NCBI RefSeq assembly: GCF_014164585.1
Contig: NZ_JACJFM010000036.1
Span: 1-49,812 of the forward strand
Length of the DNA: 49,812 nucleotides
Direction of reading: 5' to 3'
Source: Oceanospirillum sediminis
GTDB taxonomy: Bacteria; Pseudomonadota; Gammaproteobacteria; Pseudomonadales; Halomonadaceae
How positions within the stretch are numbered: the first letter of the stretch is position 1; every line of letters begins with the position of its first letter. The notes under the pieces were generated by a model. It did no database searches. It was given only the letters and a program-made list of their open reading frames with translations, and was not told where the DNA came from. The position numbers were made by a program, and so were the translations under genes. This document shows, one piece after another, positions 8,668 through 16,476 of the stretch.

Positions 8668-11098
8668 TAGAGATACTAACAGAGTTCTGATCGTCGACGA
8701 TGACCCTCTGTTTCTGATGATGCTTGAACAGTTCCTGGTAAACCAGGGCTATGCGGTTTTCAAGGCGGATTCAGGTGTTCAGGCTGTCAGCATCTTTAAG
8801 GAGTATCTGCCGGATGCCGTGCTCCTTGACGGTGATTTACCCGACATATCAGGAGTCGAAGTCTGCCAGCAAATTAAACAATTACCTGAAGGTCACCATA
8901 TACCCGTCATTATGGTCACAGCCATGAATGATGAGAGTTTTATTGATCAATCATTTCACTCTGGTAGCAGTGACTACATCACGAAACCAATTCATTGGGC
9001 TGTACTTAAGAACCGTCTGAGCTATCTGCTACAGGTTAAAGAAACCACATCAGCTCTGCAGATCAGTGAAGCCAGAAAAAGTGCCATTCTGAACTCTACC
9101 GCAGACGGTATCATAACCGTTTCCCCACTGGGTAAAGTGATTGATATCAATCCATCGGCCAGACAGATTTTCGATCTGCCTGAAGATGATACCGATTTAC
9201 TGCTACACCGCTATCTGCCCTCCTTTCAGGAGTTATTGGCAATTCTGCCTGGCAGCAATAATATATCCAGAACAAAAGCGATTCGCTTTAATCGGAAAAA
9301 CCCTGAGGGAGAGCTCTTCCCAATCGAGGTATCCTGTAGTCGCATCATGCACTCATCTCAGGAACTGTACTCTCTGACGGTCAGGGATATCAGTGATCGA
9401 ATTGCTCATGAAGAAGCTATGAAGCTGGCCAGTTCAGTGTTTAATAACACTTCTGAAGCCATCGTCATTACGGATGATAAAAATGTTATCCGCTCTGTGA
9501 ATCCCGCATTCTGCAAAATTACCGGCTTTGCTGAAGAAGAAGTGATAGGTGAATCTCCAGCCCTGTTATCCTCAGGCCGTCATGCAAAAGAGTTTTATGA
9601 CCAGATGTGGAAGCAGTTGCAAACTGAGGGCTCATGGCAAGGCGAAATATGGAACAGAAGAAAAAGCGGAGAACTCTATCCGGAATGGCTTTCTATCAAC
9701 ACAGTAAGAAACAGTGAAACCAACGATGTACTACGCTATATCGGACTGTTCAGTGATATTACTCAAAGAAAAAAATATGAAGAGGATATCTGGTATCAGG
9801 CTAATTACGATGCTCTGACCGATTTACCTAACCGTACTCTGTTTTCAGCCAAGCTAAAAGAAGCCATTGTACGCCAGAAACAGGAAGGCCGTCCTTTTGC
9901 CCTTATGTTTATTGACCTTGATCGCTTTAAAGAAGTCAATGACACCCTGGGACATTCCTATGGCGACCTATTATTACTGGAAGCCGCCAGACGACTGCAA
10001 AAAATTGCAGGCCCGGAAAACCTGGTTGCACGACTGGGTGGCGATGAATTCACCGCTCTGATTGATCAGAAGTATACAGTACAACAACTGGAAAAAATTG
10101 CTGAACGTATCGTCTCTGAGTTGAGAAAGCCCTTTGTCCTTAACGGCCAGGAGCTTAGCTATATCAGCGGCAGTATTGGCATCACCTTCTGTCCAGGCGA
10201 TGCGACAGATATGGAAACCCTGCTGAAGCACGCTGACATGGCAATGTATCGGGCAAAGGAAGCCGGCAGAAATACGTATCGATTCTACACCGAAGAGATG
10301 AACAGCCATGCGCTGCACAGAATTCGTCTCGAAGAAGAACTCAGGTACGCAATAGAACATAAAGAGTTTATCCTTTTTTACCAGCCTAAACTGGATTTGA
10401 CCAGCAATGATATTCATAGTGTCGAGGCCCTGATTCGCTGGCAGCATCGAACCAAAGGCCTCATTCCCCCCATTGAATTTATACCTTTTGCCGAAGAAAC
10501 AGGCCTGATCAATGAGATCGGGGAGCAAATACTGGATATTGCCTGTAAACAGCTTCAACAATGGCAGCAGAAGAGTTCTCCTGTTGAAAAAATTGCGCTT
10601 AATATCTCCAGCTGTCAGCTAGACAAGCCAGAACAGTTTTTCAGCGGCCTTGAAGACAGACTGAATCGTTACGGGCTGCGACGTGATCAGATAAAACTGG
10701 AAATAACCGAACATCTGCTGATGGGCAAAGACGACAATGTGATCGCCCAACTGCATCATCAGAGACAATCAGGCTTGTCTGTTGCTATTGATGACTTCGG
10801 TACAGGATATTCATCCCTCAGCTATCTGCAGGTTTTCCCATTAGACGAGCTGAAAATAGATCAGTCATTTATCAGAAACCTGTCTGAAAATTCCAAAAAC
10901 AAGACCCTGGTTCAAGCGATTATTACCATGGGACATGCTCTGAATATGAGCGTTATTGCGGAAGGGGTTGAAAATCAGGAACAGATGGATTTCCTGATCG
11001 ATAATGGCTGCGACCAGGCTCAAGGCTACTTACTGAGCAAACCATTACCAGCAGAAGCTCTGGATAACTGGCTAGCAGACAATTTTTGTCGCAACTAA
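8660..11098 (+). CDS. Response regulator REC-PAS-PAS-GGDEF-EAL (c-di-GMP turnover)
   Basis: 812 residues from ATG 8660, which overlaps the kinase stop (ATGAATAA) and follows a GAGG; a TTG at 8645 is less likely. Receiver domain with DDD acidic pocket and phosphoacceptor Asp57 (VLLDGDLPD), two PAS domains (about 136-380), GGDEF with GGDEF at 460-464, and EAL with Glu589 (VEALIRW), NISSCQL, LEITEHLL, DDFGTGYSSLSYL and LKIDQSF. Both active-site signatures look intact, so it may make and degrade cyclic di-GMP. No RxxD product-inhibition site precedes GGDEF (the place reads GPEN). It is the likely output of the adjacent kinase. Confidence 0.93.
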   Translation: MNNRDTNRVLIVDDDPLFLMMLEQFLVNQGYAVFKADSGVQAVSIFKEYLPDAVLLDGDLPDISGVEVCQQIKQLPEGHHIPVIMVTAMNDESFIDQSFHSGSSDYITKPIHWAVLKNRLSYLLQVKETTSALQISEARKSAILNSTADGIITVSPLGKVIDINPSARQIFDLPEDDTDLLLHRYLPSFQELLAILPGSNNISRTKAIRFNRKNPEGELFPIEVSCSRIMHSSQELYSLTVRDISDRIAHEEAMKLASSVFNNTSEAIVITDDKNVIRSVNPAFCKITGFAEEEVIGESPALLSSGRHAKEFYDQMWKQLQTEGSWQGEIWNRRKSGELYPEWLSINTVRNSETNDVLRYIGLFSDITQRKKYEEDIWYQANYDALTDLPNRTLFSAKLKEAIVRQKQEGRPFALMFIDLDRFKEVNDTLGHSYGDLLLLEAARRLQKIAGPENLVARLGGDEFTALIDQKYTVQQLEKIAERIVSELRKPFVLNGQELSYISGSIGITFCPGDATDMETLLKHADMAMYRAKEAGRNTYRFYTEEMNSHALHRIRLEEELRYAIEHKEFILFYQPKLDLTSNDIHSVEALIRWQHRTKGLIPPIEFIPFAEETGLINEIGEQILDIACKQLQQWQQKSSPVEKIALNISSCQLDKPEQFFSGLEDRLNRYGLRRDQIKLEITEHLLMGKDDNVIAQLHHQRQSGLSVAIDDFGTGYSSLSYLQVFPLDELKIDQSFIRNLSENSKNKTLVQAIITMGHALNMSVIAEGVENQEQMDFLIDNGCDQAQGYLLSKPLPAEALDNWLADNFCRN

Positions 11099-11104
11099 TA
11101 TAAT
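11076..11104 (+). promoter_or_regulatory. Sigma-70-type promoter for the stand-alone receiver gene
   Basis: CAGACA (11076-11081), a 17-bp spacer and a perfect TATAAT (11099-11104) lie 34 bp before the ATG at 11138. They overlap the end of the GGDEF-EAL gene. This would allow the receiver protein to be made independently of the operon. Confidence 0.5.
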
Positions 11105-11137
11105 ACAAGAAACTTAACATTTTAAACCGGGCTGACA

Positions 11138-11584
11138 ATGGAAAAAATCAGAATTCTTGCCGTAGACGACACAGAGGCAAACCTTAAGCTTCTTAAAATG
11201 TCGTTAAGTCGCCAGGGACATGACGTTATTACAGCTGTAAATGGAGAAGAAGCCGTCAAACTATTCAAACAGGAGAAACCTGACCTCATCCTGATGGATG
11301 TAATGATGCCTGTTATGAATGGTTTCGAAGCGACTAAAGCGATCCTGCAACAGGAAACTGACAAATGGCTTCCTATTATCTTTTTGTCGGCGGCAGCAAC
11401 AGAGGATCATTTTTTTCAGGGCTTTGAAGCAGGTGGTTTTGATTATCTGTTTAAACCTATCAATCAGAAGATTCTGAAATCCAAAATTGATAATGCCATA
11501 AAAATTATCTCTATTCAGAACAAGCTGATACAAGAAAACAATGAATTAAAACAGCAAATTGCTGAATATCAGCAAGCGGACTGA
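11138..11584 (+). CDS. Single-domain CheY-like response regulator with C-terminal coiled coil
   Basis: 148 residues: a full receiver domain with acidic pair DD (10-11), phosphoacceptor Asp54 in LILMDVMMPVMNG, the switch region PIIFLSAA and the conserved Lys in YLFKPINQ. A charged Gln/Asn/Lys-rich coiled coil follows (IQNKLIQENNELKQQIAEYQQ). There is no DNA-binding or enzymatic output, so it probably acts by protein contact or as a phosphate sink for the upstream hybrid kinase. It lies 39 bp after the GGDEF-EAL gene, is last in the cluster, and is closed by a strong bidirectional hairpin. Confidence 0.88.
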   Translation: MEKIRILAVDDTEANLKLLKMSLSRQGHDVITAVNGEEAVKLFKQEKPDLILMDVMMPVMNGFEATKAILQQETDKWLPIIFLSAAATEDHFFQGFEAGGFDYLFKPINQKILKSKIDNAIKIISIQNKLIQENNELKQQIAEYQQAD

Positions 11585-11589
11585 GGGGC

Positions 11590-11626
11590 AAGAGCTTTAC
11601 AGCAGAAACACTCCTGTAAAGCTCTT
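11590..11626. terminator. Bidirectional terminator hairpin between convergent genes
   Basis: AAGAGCTTTACAG and CTGTAAAGCTCTT form a perfect 13-bp stem around an 11-nt loop. It is centred between the plus-strand receiver gene and the minus-strand EamA gene and would serve both. Confidence 0.75.
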
Positions 11627-11644
11627 CTCAGACAGGCAAACAGG

Positions 11645-12586
11645 CTATTGTGCTTTATCAGACAGAGCATGGACATCCGTCACTGCGGTTGATTCCTTAC
11701 TTTTACGTCGTTCAACTGCAACACGGAAGTGATCTCCCATAAAAAAGAGCATACTGAGCAAAATAACTGCAGCGCCTGACAGCATTTTTATTGTTACCGG
11801 CTCATTATTCAGCTGATTTCCCAGCATAAGTGCAAGAACCGGGGTAATCAGTGTGATTAACGAAACATATGCCGGAGGCAGATGACTGATAAGATAGAAA
11901 TAAGCCACAAACCCGACTAAAGATCCAAAAACAGCCAGATAAGTCACACCAGCCACACTGGTCAACGTGATCTCGCTGATAACCAGCCCGGTACCAGTAA
12001 CAAGACAGGCCAGCACATAAAAAGGTAAAGAAACCCATAAGGCTCCGACAGTCTGCTGCAACGGGTGCAGGTGTCCGCCATATATTTTCATCAGCACATT
12101 ACTAATACTGAACAGAAAGACAGCCAGCAAAGAAAAAAGAATCCCTTTAATACCAAATCCGGATACCAGGATCTGATCAGTAAAGACAATAGCTAGTCCG
12201 GCTACCCCCATAAAAACAGCCCCCCACTGCTTCAGAGTAAGTCGGCTATTCTCCAGCAAGAAATGCCCAAGCAACCCTGTAACAATAGTCGTCAGGCCAA
12301 AGAGAACAGAAATAAGACCAGAAGGGATCCATTGCGCGGCCTGATAGGTTGCAGCCATTGCGCCAAAAATCCCGACCACCGATGCCAGATACGCTTTTAA
12401 TGCACGCCAGTGCCAGCGTAGCTCCAGCGCTAAAAGTCTGAGCAGAACAGAACCCAGCATTGCAGCCAGTGTCATGCGTAGAAAAGCAGACATCAAAGGA
12501 GAAATTGAATCATTACTGAAAACAATGGCCAGAGGAGTCGTGGACCAGATAGCAATAGCTAATCCGTAGGCCAGAGAAACTGACAT
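11645..12586 (-). CDS. EamA-family (DMT superfamily) inner-membrane transporter
   Basis: 313 residues, ten predicted TM helices in two EamA repeats (about 5-140 and 150-285), for example GVAGLAIVF and PPAYVSLITLITPVLALMLG. The ATG at 12586 has AAGGAAAG just upstream; reading further upstream would run through a terminator hairpin. Family members export amino acids, metabolites or drugs, and the substrate is unknown. The leader region encodes a short Trp-containing peptide followed by a terminator hairpin, an arrangement typical of amino-acid attenuation, so export of an aromatic amino acid or related compound is a reasonable guess but only that. Confidence 0.88.
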   Translation of the reverse strand: MSVSLAYGLAIAIWSTTPLAIVFSNDSISPLMSAFLRMTLAAMLGSVLLRLLALELRWHWRALKAYLASVVGIFGAMAATYQAAQWIPSGLISVLFGLTTIVTGLLGHFLLENSRLTLKQWGAVFMGVAGLAIVFTDQILVSGFGIKGILFSLLAVFLFSISNVLMKIYGGHLHPLQQTVGALWVSLPFYVLACLVTGTGLVISEITLTSVAGVTYLAVFGSLVGFVAYFYLISHLPPAYVSLITLITPVLALMLGNQLNNEPVTIKMLSGAAVILLSMLFFMGDHFRVAVERRKSKESTAVTDVHALSDKAQ

Positions 12587-12634
12587 AGCGCTTTCCTTTT
12601 TAATATTCCAGAAATGCAGCGACCAGCTCTTAAT

Positions 12635-12664
12635 AAAAAAGGCCGCTGTTACGAGCGACCTTTT
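12635..12664 (-). terminator. Intrinsic terminator inside the EamA leader (attenuator candidate)
   Basis: On the minus strand AAAAGGTCGCT-CGTAAC-AGCGGCCTTTTTT forms an 11-bp stem with one G-U pair and ends in six U. It lies between the leader peptide stop (12678) and the EamA start (12586). GTCGC in its 5' arm (12655-12659) can pair instead with GCGAC (12686-12690) inside the end of the leader ORF, and GCGAC can pair with GTTGC earlier in the leader. This gives the mutually exclusive 1:2, 2:3, 3:4 layout of an attenuator. Confidence 0.65.
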
Positions 12665-12677
12665 GAGAGAGAATAAA

Positions 12678-12770
12678 TCAATAAAGTCGCAGACGGACAA
12701 AAGCATTCCAGCATGCCAGTGCATACCAGTGCATTTTTGCCATCACTCTAGCAACTTTTATTGAAAACAT
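12678..12770 (-). CDS. 30-residue leader peptide with two Trp codons upstream of EamA
   Basis: ATG at 12770 is preceded by GGAGA with 5-nt spacing. The product is 30 residues long and contains MAKMHWYALACWNAFVRL, with Trp15 (codon 12726-12728) and Trp21 (codon 12708-12710) plus His, Tyr and several Ala, and ends VRLRLY. The stop is 14 bases before the stem of an intrinsic terminator. I know of no function for such a product; the context fits a regulatory leader peptide whose translation controls read-through into the transporter gene. Confidence 0.6.
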   Translation of the reverse strand: MFSIKVARVMAKMHWYALACWNAFVRLRLY

Positions 12771-12785
12771 AATATTCTCCGAAAA

Positions 12786-12821
12786 AATCAGACTTTCAAC
12801 CCTATTGTAATCAGTCTGATT
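12786..12821 (-). promoter_or_regulatory. Promoter/operator of the EamA leader transcript
   Basis: On the minus strand AATCAGACT (12813-12821) and AGTCTGATT (12786-12794) form a 9-bp inverted repeat that flanks a good -10 box, TACAAT (12804-12809). The -35 is poor (TAGTTG, 16-bp spacer). The inverted repeat around the -10 box looks like a repressor site. If it is transcribed instead, it would form a second hairpin ending in a T-run. Confidence 0.4.
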
Positions 12822-12849
12822 TGTACAACTATTTTTTTACAGCAAATAG

Positions 12850-12867
12850 TTCAAACGATTGTTTAAT
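12850..12867. promoter_or_regulatory. PsrA-like palindrome, imperfect
   Basis: TTCAAACGATTGTTTAAT matches the PsrA pattern CAAAC-N4-GTTTG except for the last base of the core. It lies between the divergent EamA leader and aacS. Compare the perfect site at 17654-17671. Which gene it would serve is unclear. Confidence 0.35.
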
Positions 12868-12989
12868 ACGCTAAATACAGCTGACCTATAGAGCAAATAC
12901 AGTCTGTATCACACCTCTGATACACTATCACCAGGACATAAACCTGATTTCAGACATGTCATAAACATAACTACAATAGCCACATAACC

Positions 12990-13005
12990 TTTACGTAAAC
13001 GTAAA
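12990..13005 (+). promoter_or_regulatory. LiuR-type operator upstream of aacS
   Basis: TTTACGTAAACGTAAA, 123 bp before the aacS start. It is one of four matching palindromes in the window. Its first six bases can serve as a -35 with a TACATT -10 after 17 bp. The remainder of the 12771-13128 gap holds a small TGTATCA/TGATACA inverted repeat (12906-12925) and nothing else I can name. Confidence 0.7.
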
Positions 13006-13128
13006 CATAAAGTACATTAAGTAAACATAAAAAATACCCTCTCAGGAAAGGCAAAATAAGCGACAGAACGCCTTCCGGGATACGTTGAAAAATACTCAGA
13101 ACCCGCCAGAATATCAGAGGAAATAATA

Positions 13129-15078
13129 ATGAATAGCGCATTATGGCAGCCTGATAATACCCGCATTGACAACGCAAATCTGACTAAATTCACCCGGTTA
13201 ATCAACCAGAAATACAGGCTTGATCTGACGGATTACACCTCACTTTATCAATGGAGCATTGATAACCCGGAAACTTTCTGGTCTGAAATGTGGGATTTTG
13301 GTGATATTCGCTCTGAAAAGAAAGGCACAGAAGTACTTCAGGATGCTGATAAAATGCCAGGTGCACGCTGGTTTCCTGACAGCAAGCTGAACTATGCAGA
13401 AAACTTGCTCAAATTCCGGGATGACAGAACCGCTCTTGTTTTTCGCGGAGAAAAAGATCAAAGAGAAGCCATCAGCTACAAAGAACTGTATAACCGGGTT
13501 GCGCAACTGGCATCTGCATTGAAAAAGACGGGCGTGCAAAAGGGTGATCGTGTTGCAGGCTTTGTCCCCAACTGCAATGAAACAGTGATTGCGATGCTGG
13601 CTACAGCCAGTCTGGGTGCAGTCTGGTCATCCTGCTCTCCTGACTTTGGCATTAACGGCGTGCTGGATCGTTTTGGACAGATTAAACCCAAAGTACTCTT
13701 CACTACAGACGGCTACTACTACAGCAAAAAAACACTGAACAACCTGGAACGTGTGGAAGGCATCCTTGAACAACTTCCAGAGATTGAGACCGTCGTTGTC
13801 ATTCCGTTTACAGCCCCCCAGCCAGACATCAGTGCTATCAGAGGTGGGATACTACTCCAGGACTTTACCGACACCAGTGCTACAGAAATTACTTTTGAGC
13901 AGGTAAACTTCGACCACCCTCTCTATATCATGTACTCTTCCGGTACAACAGGGGTCCCGAAGTGCATTGTCCATTCCGTGGGCGGTACCCTGATTCAGCA
14001 TCTGAAAGAACATATCCTGCAAACAGATGTTAACCGGGACGATGTACTTTTCTACTACACCACTTGCGGCTGGATGATGTGGAACTGGCTGATAAGTGGT
14101 CTGGCAACGGGCTGCACTATCGTGCTATACGATGGTTCCCCTTTCCATCCTCGCCCGGCTATTTTATGGAATATCGCTGAAGAAGAAAAAATCAGCATCT
14201 TTGGTACGTCAGCCAAATATATTGCAGCTCTTGAAAAAGTGGGTGTAAAGCCCCGTGAGACCCATAACCTTGAAAACCTGAAAGCAGTGTTATCTACAGG
14301 CTCACCGCTTTCCCACGAAAGCTTTGAATATGTTTACCGGGATATCAAGCAGGACCTGTGCCTGTCTTCAATCTCTGGTGGTACAGACATTATTTCGTGC
14401 TTTGCCCTGGGGTGTCCTACTCGCCCGGTATATGCCGGTGAGCTTCAGTGTCGGGGACTGGGCATGGCTGTCGATATCTTTGATGATGATGGCAAGCCCG
14501 TTCGTGGTGATAAAGGTGAGCTGGTCTGCACCCATCCATTCCCTTCAATGCCGATTGGCTTCTGGAATGATGATGGCGCAAAATATCACAACGCCTACTT
14601 TGATTCTTTTGATAATATCTGGGCTCATGGTGATTATGCTGAAATTACTGAACATGATGGTCTGATCATTCATGGCCGCTCAGATGCGGTTCTTAATCCG
14701 GGCGGAGTACGTATCGGAACAGCTGAAATCTATCGTCAGGTTGAAAAGGTGGATCAGGTGATGGAAAGCCTGTGTATTGGCCAGCAATGGAAAGATGATG
14801 TGCGGGTTATTCTGTTTATCAGAATGAAGGAAGGCTTTGAACTGACTCCGGAAGTCGAAAAAGAGATCAGAGATACTATACGAGCTAACACGACTCCCCG
14901 TCACGTACCGGCAAAAGTGATTTCTGTTACTGATATCCCAAGAACCATCAGCGGAAAAATCGTTGAACTGGCGGTAAGGAACGTAATTCATAACCGTCCG
15001 GTTAAAAATACAGATGCTCTGGCTAACCCGGAAGCACTGGAGCTATATAAAGACCTGCCTCAGCTACAGGAAGACTGA
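13129..15078 (+). CDS. aacS: Acetoacetyl-CoA synthetase
   Basis: 649 residues, the usual AacS length. It activates acetoacetate with ATP and CoA, feeding the end product of leucine and ketone-body degradation into acetyl-CoA. It has the N-terminal segment FWSEMWDFGDI...ARWFPDSKLNYAENLL diagnostic of AacS, the P-loop YIMYSSGTTGVPKCIVHSVGG, the FGTSAKYI motif, the hinge HGRSDAVLNPGGVRIGTAEIY, and the catalytic Lys in IPRTISGKIVEL. The ATG is preceded by AGAGGA at 8 nt. A LiuR-type palindrome lies upstream, consistent with leucine-catabolic control. A perfect hairpin follows the stop. Confidence 0.93.
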   Translation: MNSALWQPDNTRIDNANLTKFTRLINQKYRLDLTDYTSLYQWSIDNPETFWSEMWDFGDIRSEKKGTEVLQDADKMPGARWFPDSKLNYAENLLKFRDDRTALVFRGEKDQREAISYKELYNRVAQLASALKKTGVQKGDRVAGFVPNCNETVIAMLATASLGAVWSSCSPDFGINGVLDRFGQIKPKVLFTTDGYYYSKKTLNNLERVEGILEQLPEIETVVVIPFTAPQPDISAIRGGILLQDFTDTSATEITFEQVNFDHPLYIMYSSGTTGVPKCIVHSVGGTLIQHLKEHILQTDVNRDDVLFYYTTCGWMMWNWLISGLATGCTIVLYDGSPFHPRPAILWNIAEEEKISIFGTSAKYIAALEKVGVKPRETHNLENLKAVLSTGSPLSHESFEYVYRDIKQDLCLSSISGGTDIISCFALGCPTRPVYAGELQCRGLGMAVDIFDDDGKPVRGDKGELVCTHPFPSMPIGFWNDDGAKYHNAYFDSFDNIWAHGDYAEITEHDGLIIHGRSDAVLNPGGVRIGTAEIYRQVEKVDQVMESLCIGQQWKDDVRVILFIRMKEGFELTPEVEKEIRDTIRANTTPRHVPAKVISVTDIPRTISGKIVELAVRNVIHNRPVKNTDALANPEALELYKDLPQLQED

Positions 15079-15096
15079 TATAGCAAACCTGTCCAG

Positions 15097-15122
15097 TTCT
15101 GCTCTGACAGTTCAGAGCAGAA
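15097..15122 (+). terminator. Hairpin after aacS
   Basis: TTCTGCTCTGA-CAGT-TCAGAGCAGAA is a perfect 11-bp stem, 18 bp after the aacS stop. No U-run follows. Confidence 0.55.
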
Positions 15123-15175
15123 CAGATAAGGCTGAGGCTGTAATCCCCGTATCAACAACGACGACTACAGCAGAT

Positions 15176-15210
15176 TTATTGTTAGTCTCTTTTACCGGGA
15201 CTAACAATAA
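15176..15210. terminator. Second perfect hairpin between aacS and the IS element
   Basis: TTATTGTTAGTC and GACTAACAATAA form a 12-bp perfect stem around an 11-nt loop. No clear U-run follows. It may act as a back-up terminator, possibly for genes on both sides before the IS element inserted. Confidence 0.5.
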
Positions 15211-15232
15211 ACCATAACTTATCCTGTGCTTT

Positions 15233-15239
15233 TATTATG
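15233..15239. repeat. Target site duplication, left copy
   Basis: TATTATG directly abuts the left IS end and is repeated exactly at 16447-16453. Confidence 0.85.
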
Positions 15240-16446
15240 TGTATTAGTTCAGACCAGATCTGACACCGCTCAATGAATAAGTGAGAGTTACCGGTTTTGA
15301 TTGATGGTGACCAAACCTGTAATCAAAACACAACAGAGGTAACTCTCATGCTCCATACTAACGATAAAATCATTCAACACAAAGTTGGCTTACTGAACCT
15401 CGCTGAAGAGCTGGGTAATGTGTCTAAAGCCTGCAAGATGATGGGCGTATCCAGAGATACATTCTATCGCTACCAGGATGCTGTAAAAGAAGGTGGTGTA
15501 CAAAACCTTTTCGATCAGAACCGAAGAACGCCTAACCACAAAAACAGAGTCGATCCTGCTGTAGAAACAGCCGTTGTCGACTATGCCATTGAAGAACCTG
15601 CTCATGGCCAGGTCCGTGTTTCAAATGAGTTGCGTAAACAGGGTATATTTGTATCGCCCAGTGGTGTGCGCTCAATATGGCTTCGACATGATCTGGCTAA
15701 CTTTAAACAGCGCTTGAAAGCCCTGGAAGCCAAAGTCGCTGAAGAAGGTATTATCCTGACAGAATCTCAGGTACAGGCTCTGGAGCGCAAGAAGCAGGAT
15801 GATGAAGCCTGCGGTGAGATTGATACGCAGCATCCGGGCTATCTCGGGTCGCAGGACACTTTTTACGTAGGAACCTTTAAGGGTGTAGGCCGCGTCTATC
15901 AGCAAACCTATATTGATACCTACTCCCGAATAGCACAGTGTAAGCTTTACACAACGAAAACACCGATTACTGCTGCAGACCTGTTAAATGATCGGGTCCT
16001 GCCATTCTATGCTGAACATGAACTCCCGGTGTTACGCATTCTGACAGACCGTGGAACAGAGTATTGCGGTAAGGCAGAACAGCACGATTATCAGTTATAT
16101 CTTGCGATCAATGACATTGAGCATACGAGAACCAAAGCCAGACACCCTCAAACGAATGGTATCTGTGAACGTTTTCATAAGACGATACTTCAGGAGTTTT
16201 ATCAGCCTGCACTGAGAAGAAAAATTTACGGGACAGTCGAAGCCTTACAAAAGGATCTGGACGACTGGCTGGAATACTACAATAATGAGCGTTCCCATCA
16301 GGGAAAACGGTGTGATGGAAGAACACCGATGCAAACGCAGAAAGAAGGGAAAAAGATCTGGCAGGCGAAGTTTATGAACTGAATCTGACCTGACAGACAC
16401 CGTCCTGAAAAACCGGTAACTGTCAGATCAAGTCTGGATTAGTACA
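15240..16446 (+). mobile_element. IS481-family insertion sequence, 1207 bp, complete
   Basis: The ends are 26-bp imperfect inverted repeats beginning TGTAYTARTYCAGAC (15240-15265 and 16421-16446, 21 of 26 positions matching). The inner halves continue with AGTTACCGGTTTT near both ends, the left one displaced by about 20 bp. One intact transposase gene fills the element. A perfect 7-bp duplication flanks it, so the insertion is probably recent. It sits in the aacS-sohB intergenic space and interrupts no visible gene. Confidence 0.88.
15348..16382 (+). CDS. IS481-family transposase (DDE integrase core)
   Basis: 344 residues from ATG 15348, with AGAGGT upstream. N-terminal helix-turn-helix (SKACKMMGVSRDTFYRYQDAV) and a second HTH-like segment, then an rve integrase core: first Asp in GYLGSQDTFYVGTFKG, second in LRILTDRGTEYCG, Glu in HPQTNGICERFHKTIL, and the C-terminal YYNNERSHQGKRCDGRTPM. 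All catalytic residues are present and no frameshift is needed, so the enzyme looks active. An in-frame start at 15297 would lie in the inverted-repeat region and is less likely. Confidence 0.93.
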   Translation: MLHTNDKIIQHKVGLLNLAEELGNVSKACKMMGVSRDTFYRYQDAVKEGGVQNLFDQNRRTPNHKNRVDPAVETAVVDYAIEEPAHGQVRVSNELRKQGIFVSPSGVRSIWLRHDLANFKQRLKALEAKVAEEGIILTESQVQALERKKQDDEACGEIDTQHPGYLGSQDTFYVGTFKGVGRVYQQTYIDTYSRIAQCKLYTTKTPITAADLLNDRVLPFYAEHELPVLRILTDRGTEYCGKAEQHDYQLYLAINDIEHTRTKARHPQTNGICERFHKTILQEFYQPALRRKIYGTVEALQKDLDDWLEYYNNERSHQGKRCDGRTPMQTQKEGKKIWQAKFMN

Positions 16447-16453
16447 TATTATG
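16447..16453. repeat. Target site duplication, right copy
   Basis: TATTATG, identical to 15233-15239. Confidence 0.85.
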
Positions 16454-16476
16454 AAATCCAGGATACAAGCAGATAA

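Noticed and set aside
9974-10561. Minus-strand open frame of 195 codons
   Set aside because: Antisense to the GGDEF-EAL coding region with intact active-site motifs in the sense frame.
12678-12724. Longer EamA start through the leader region
   Set aside because: The frame to 12724 would cross the terminator hairpin and match no family N-terminus. The ATG at 12586 has a strong Shine-Dalgarno.
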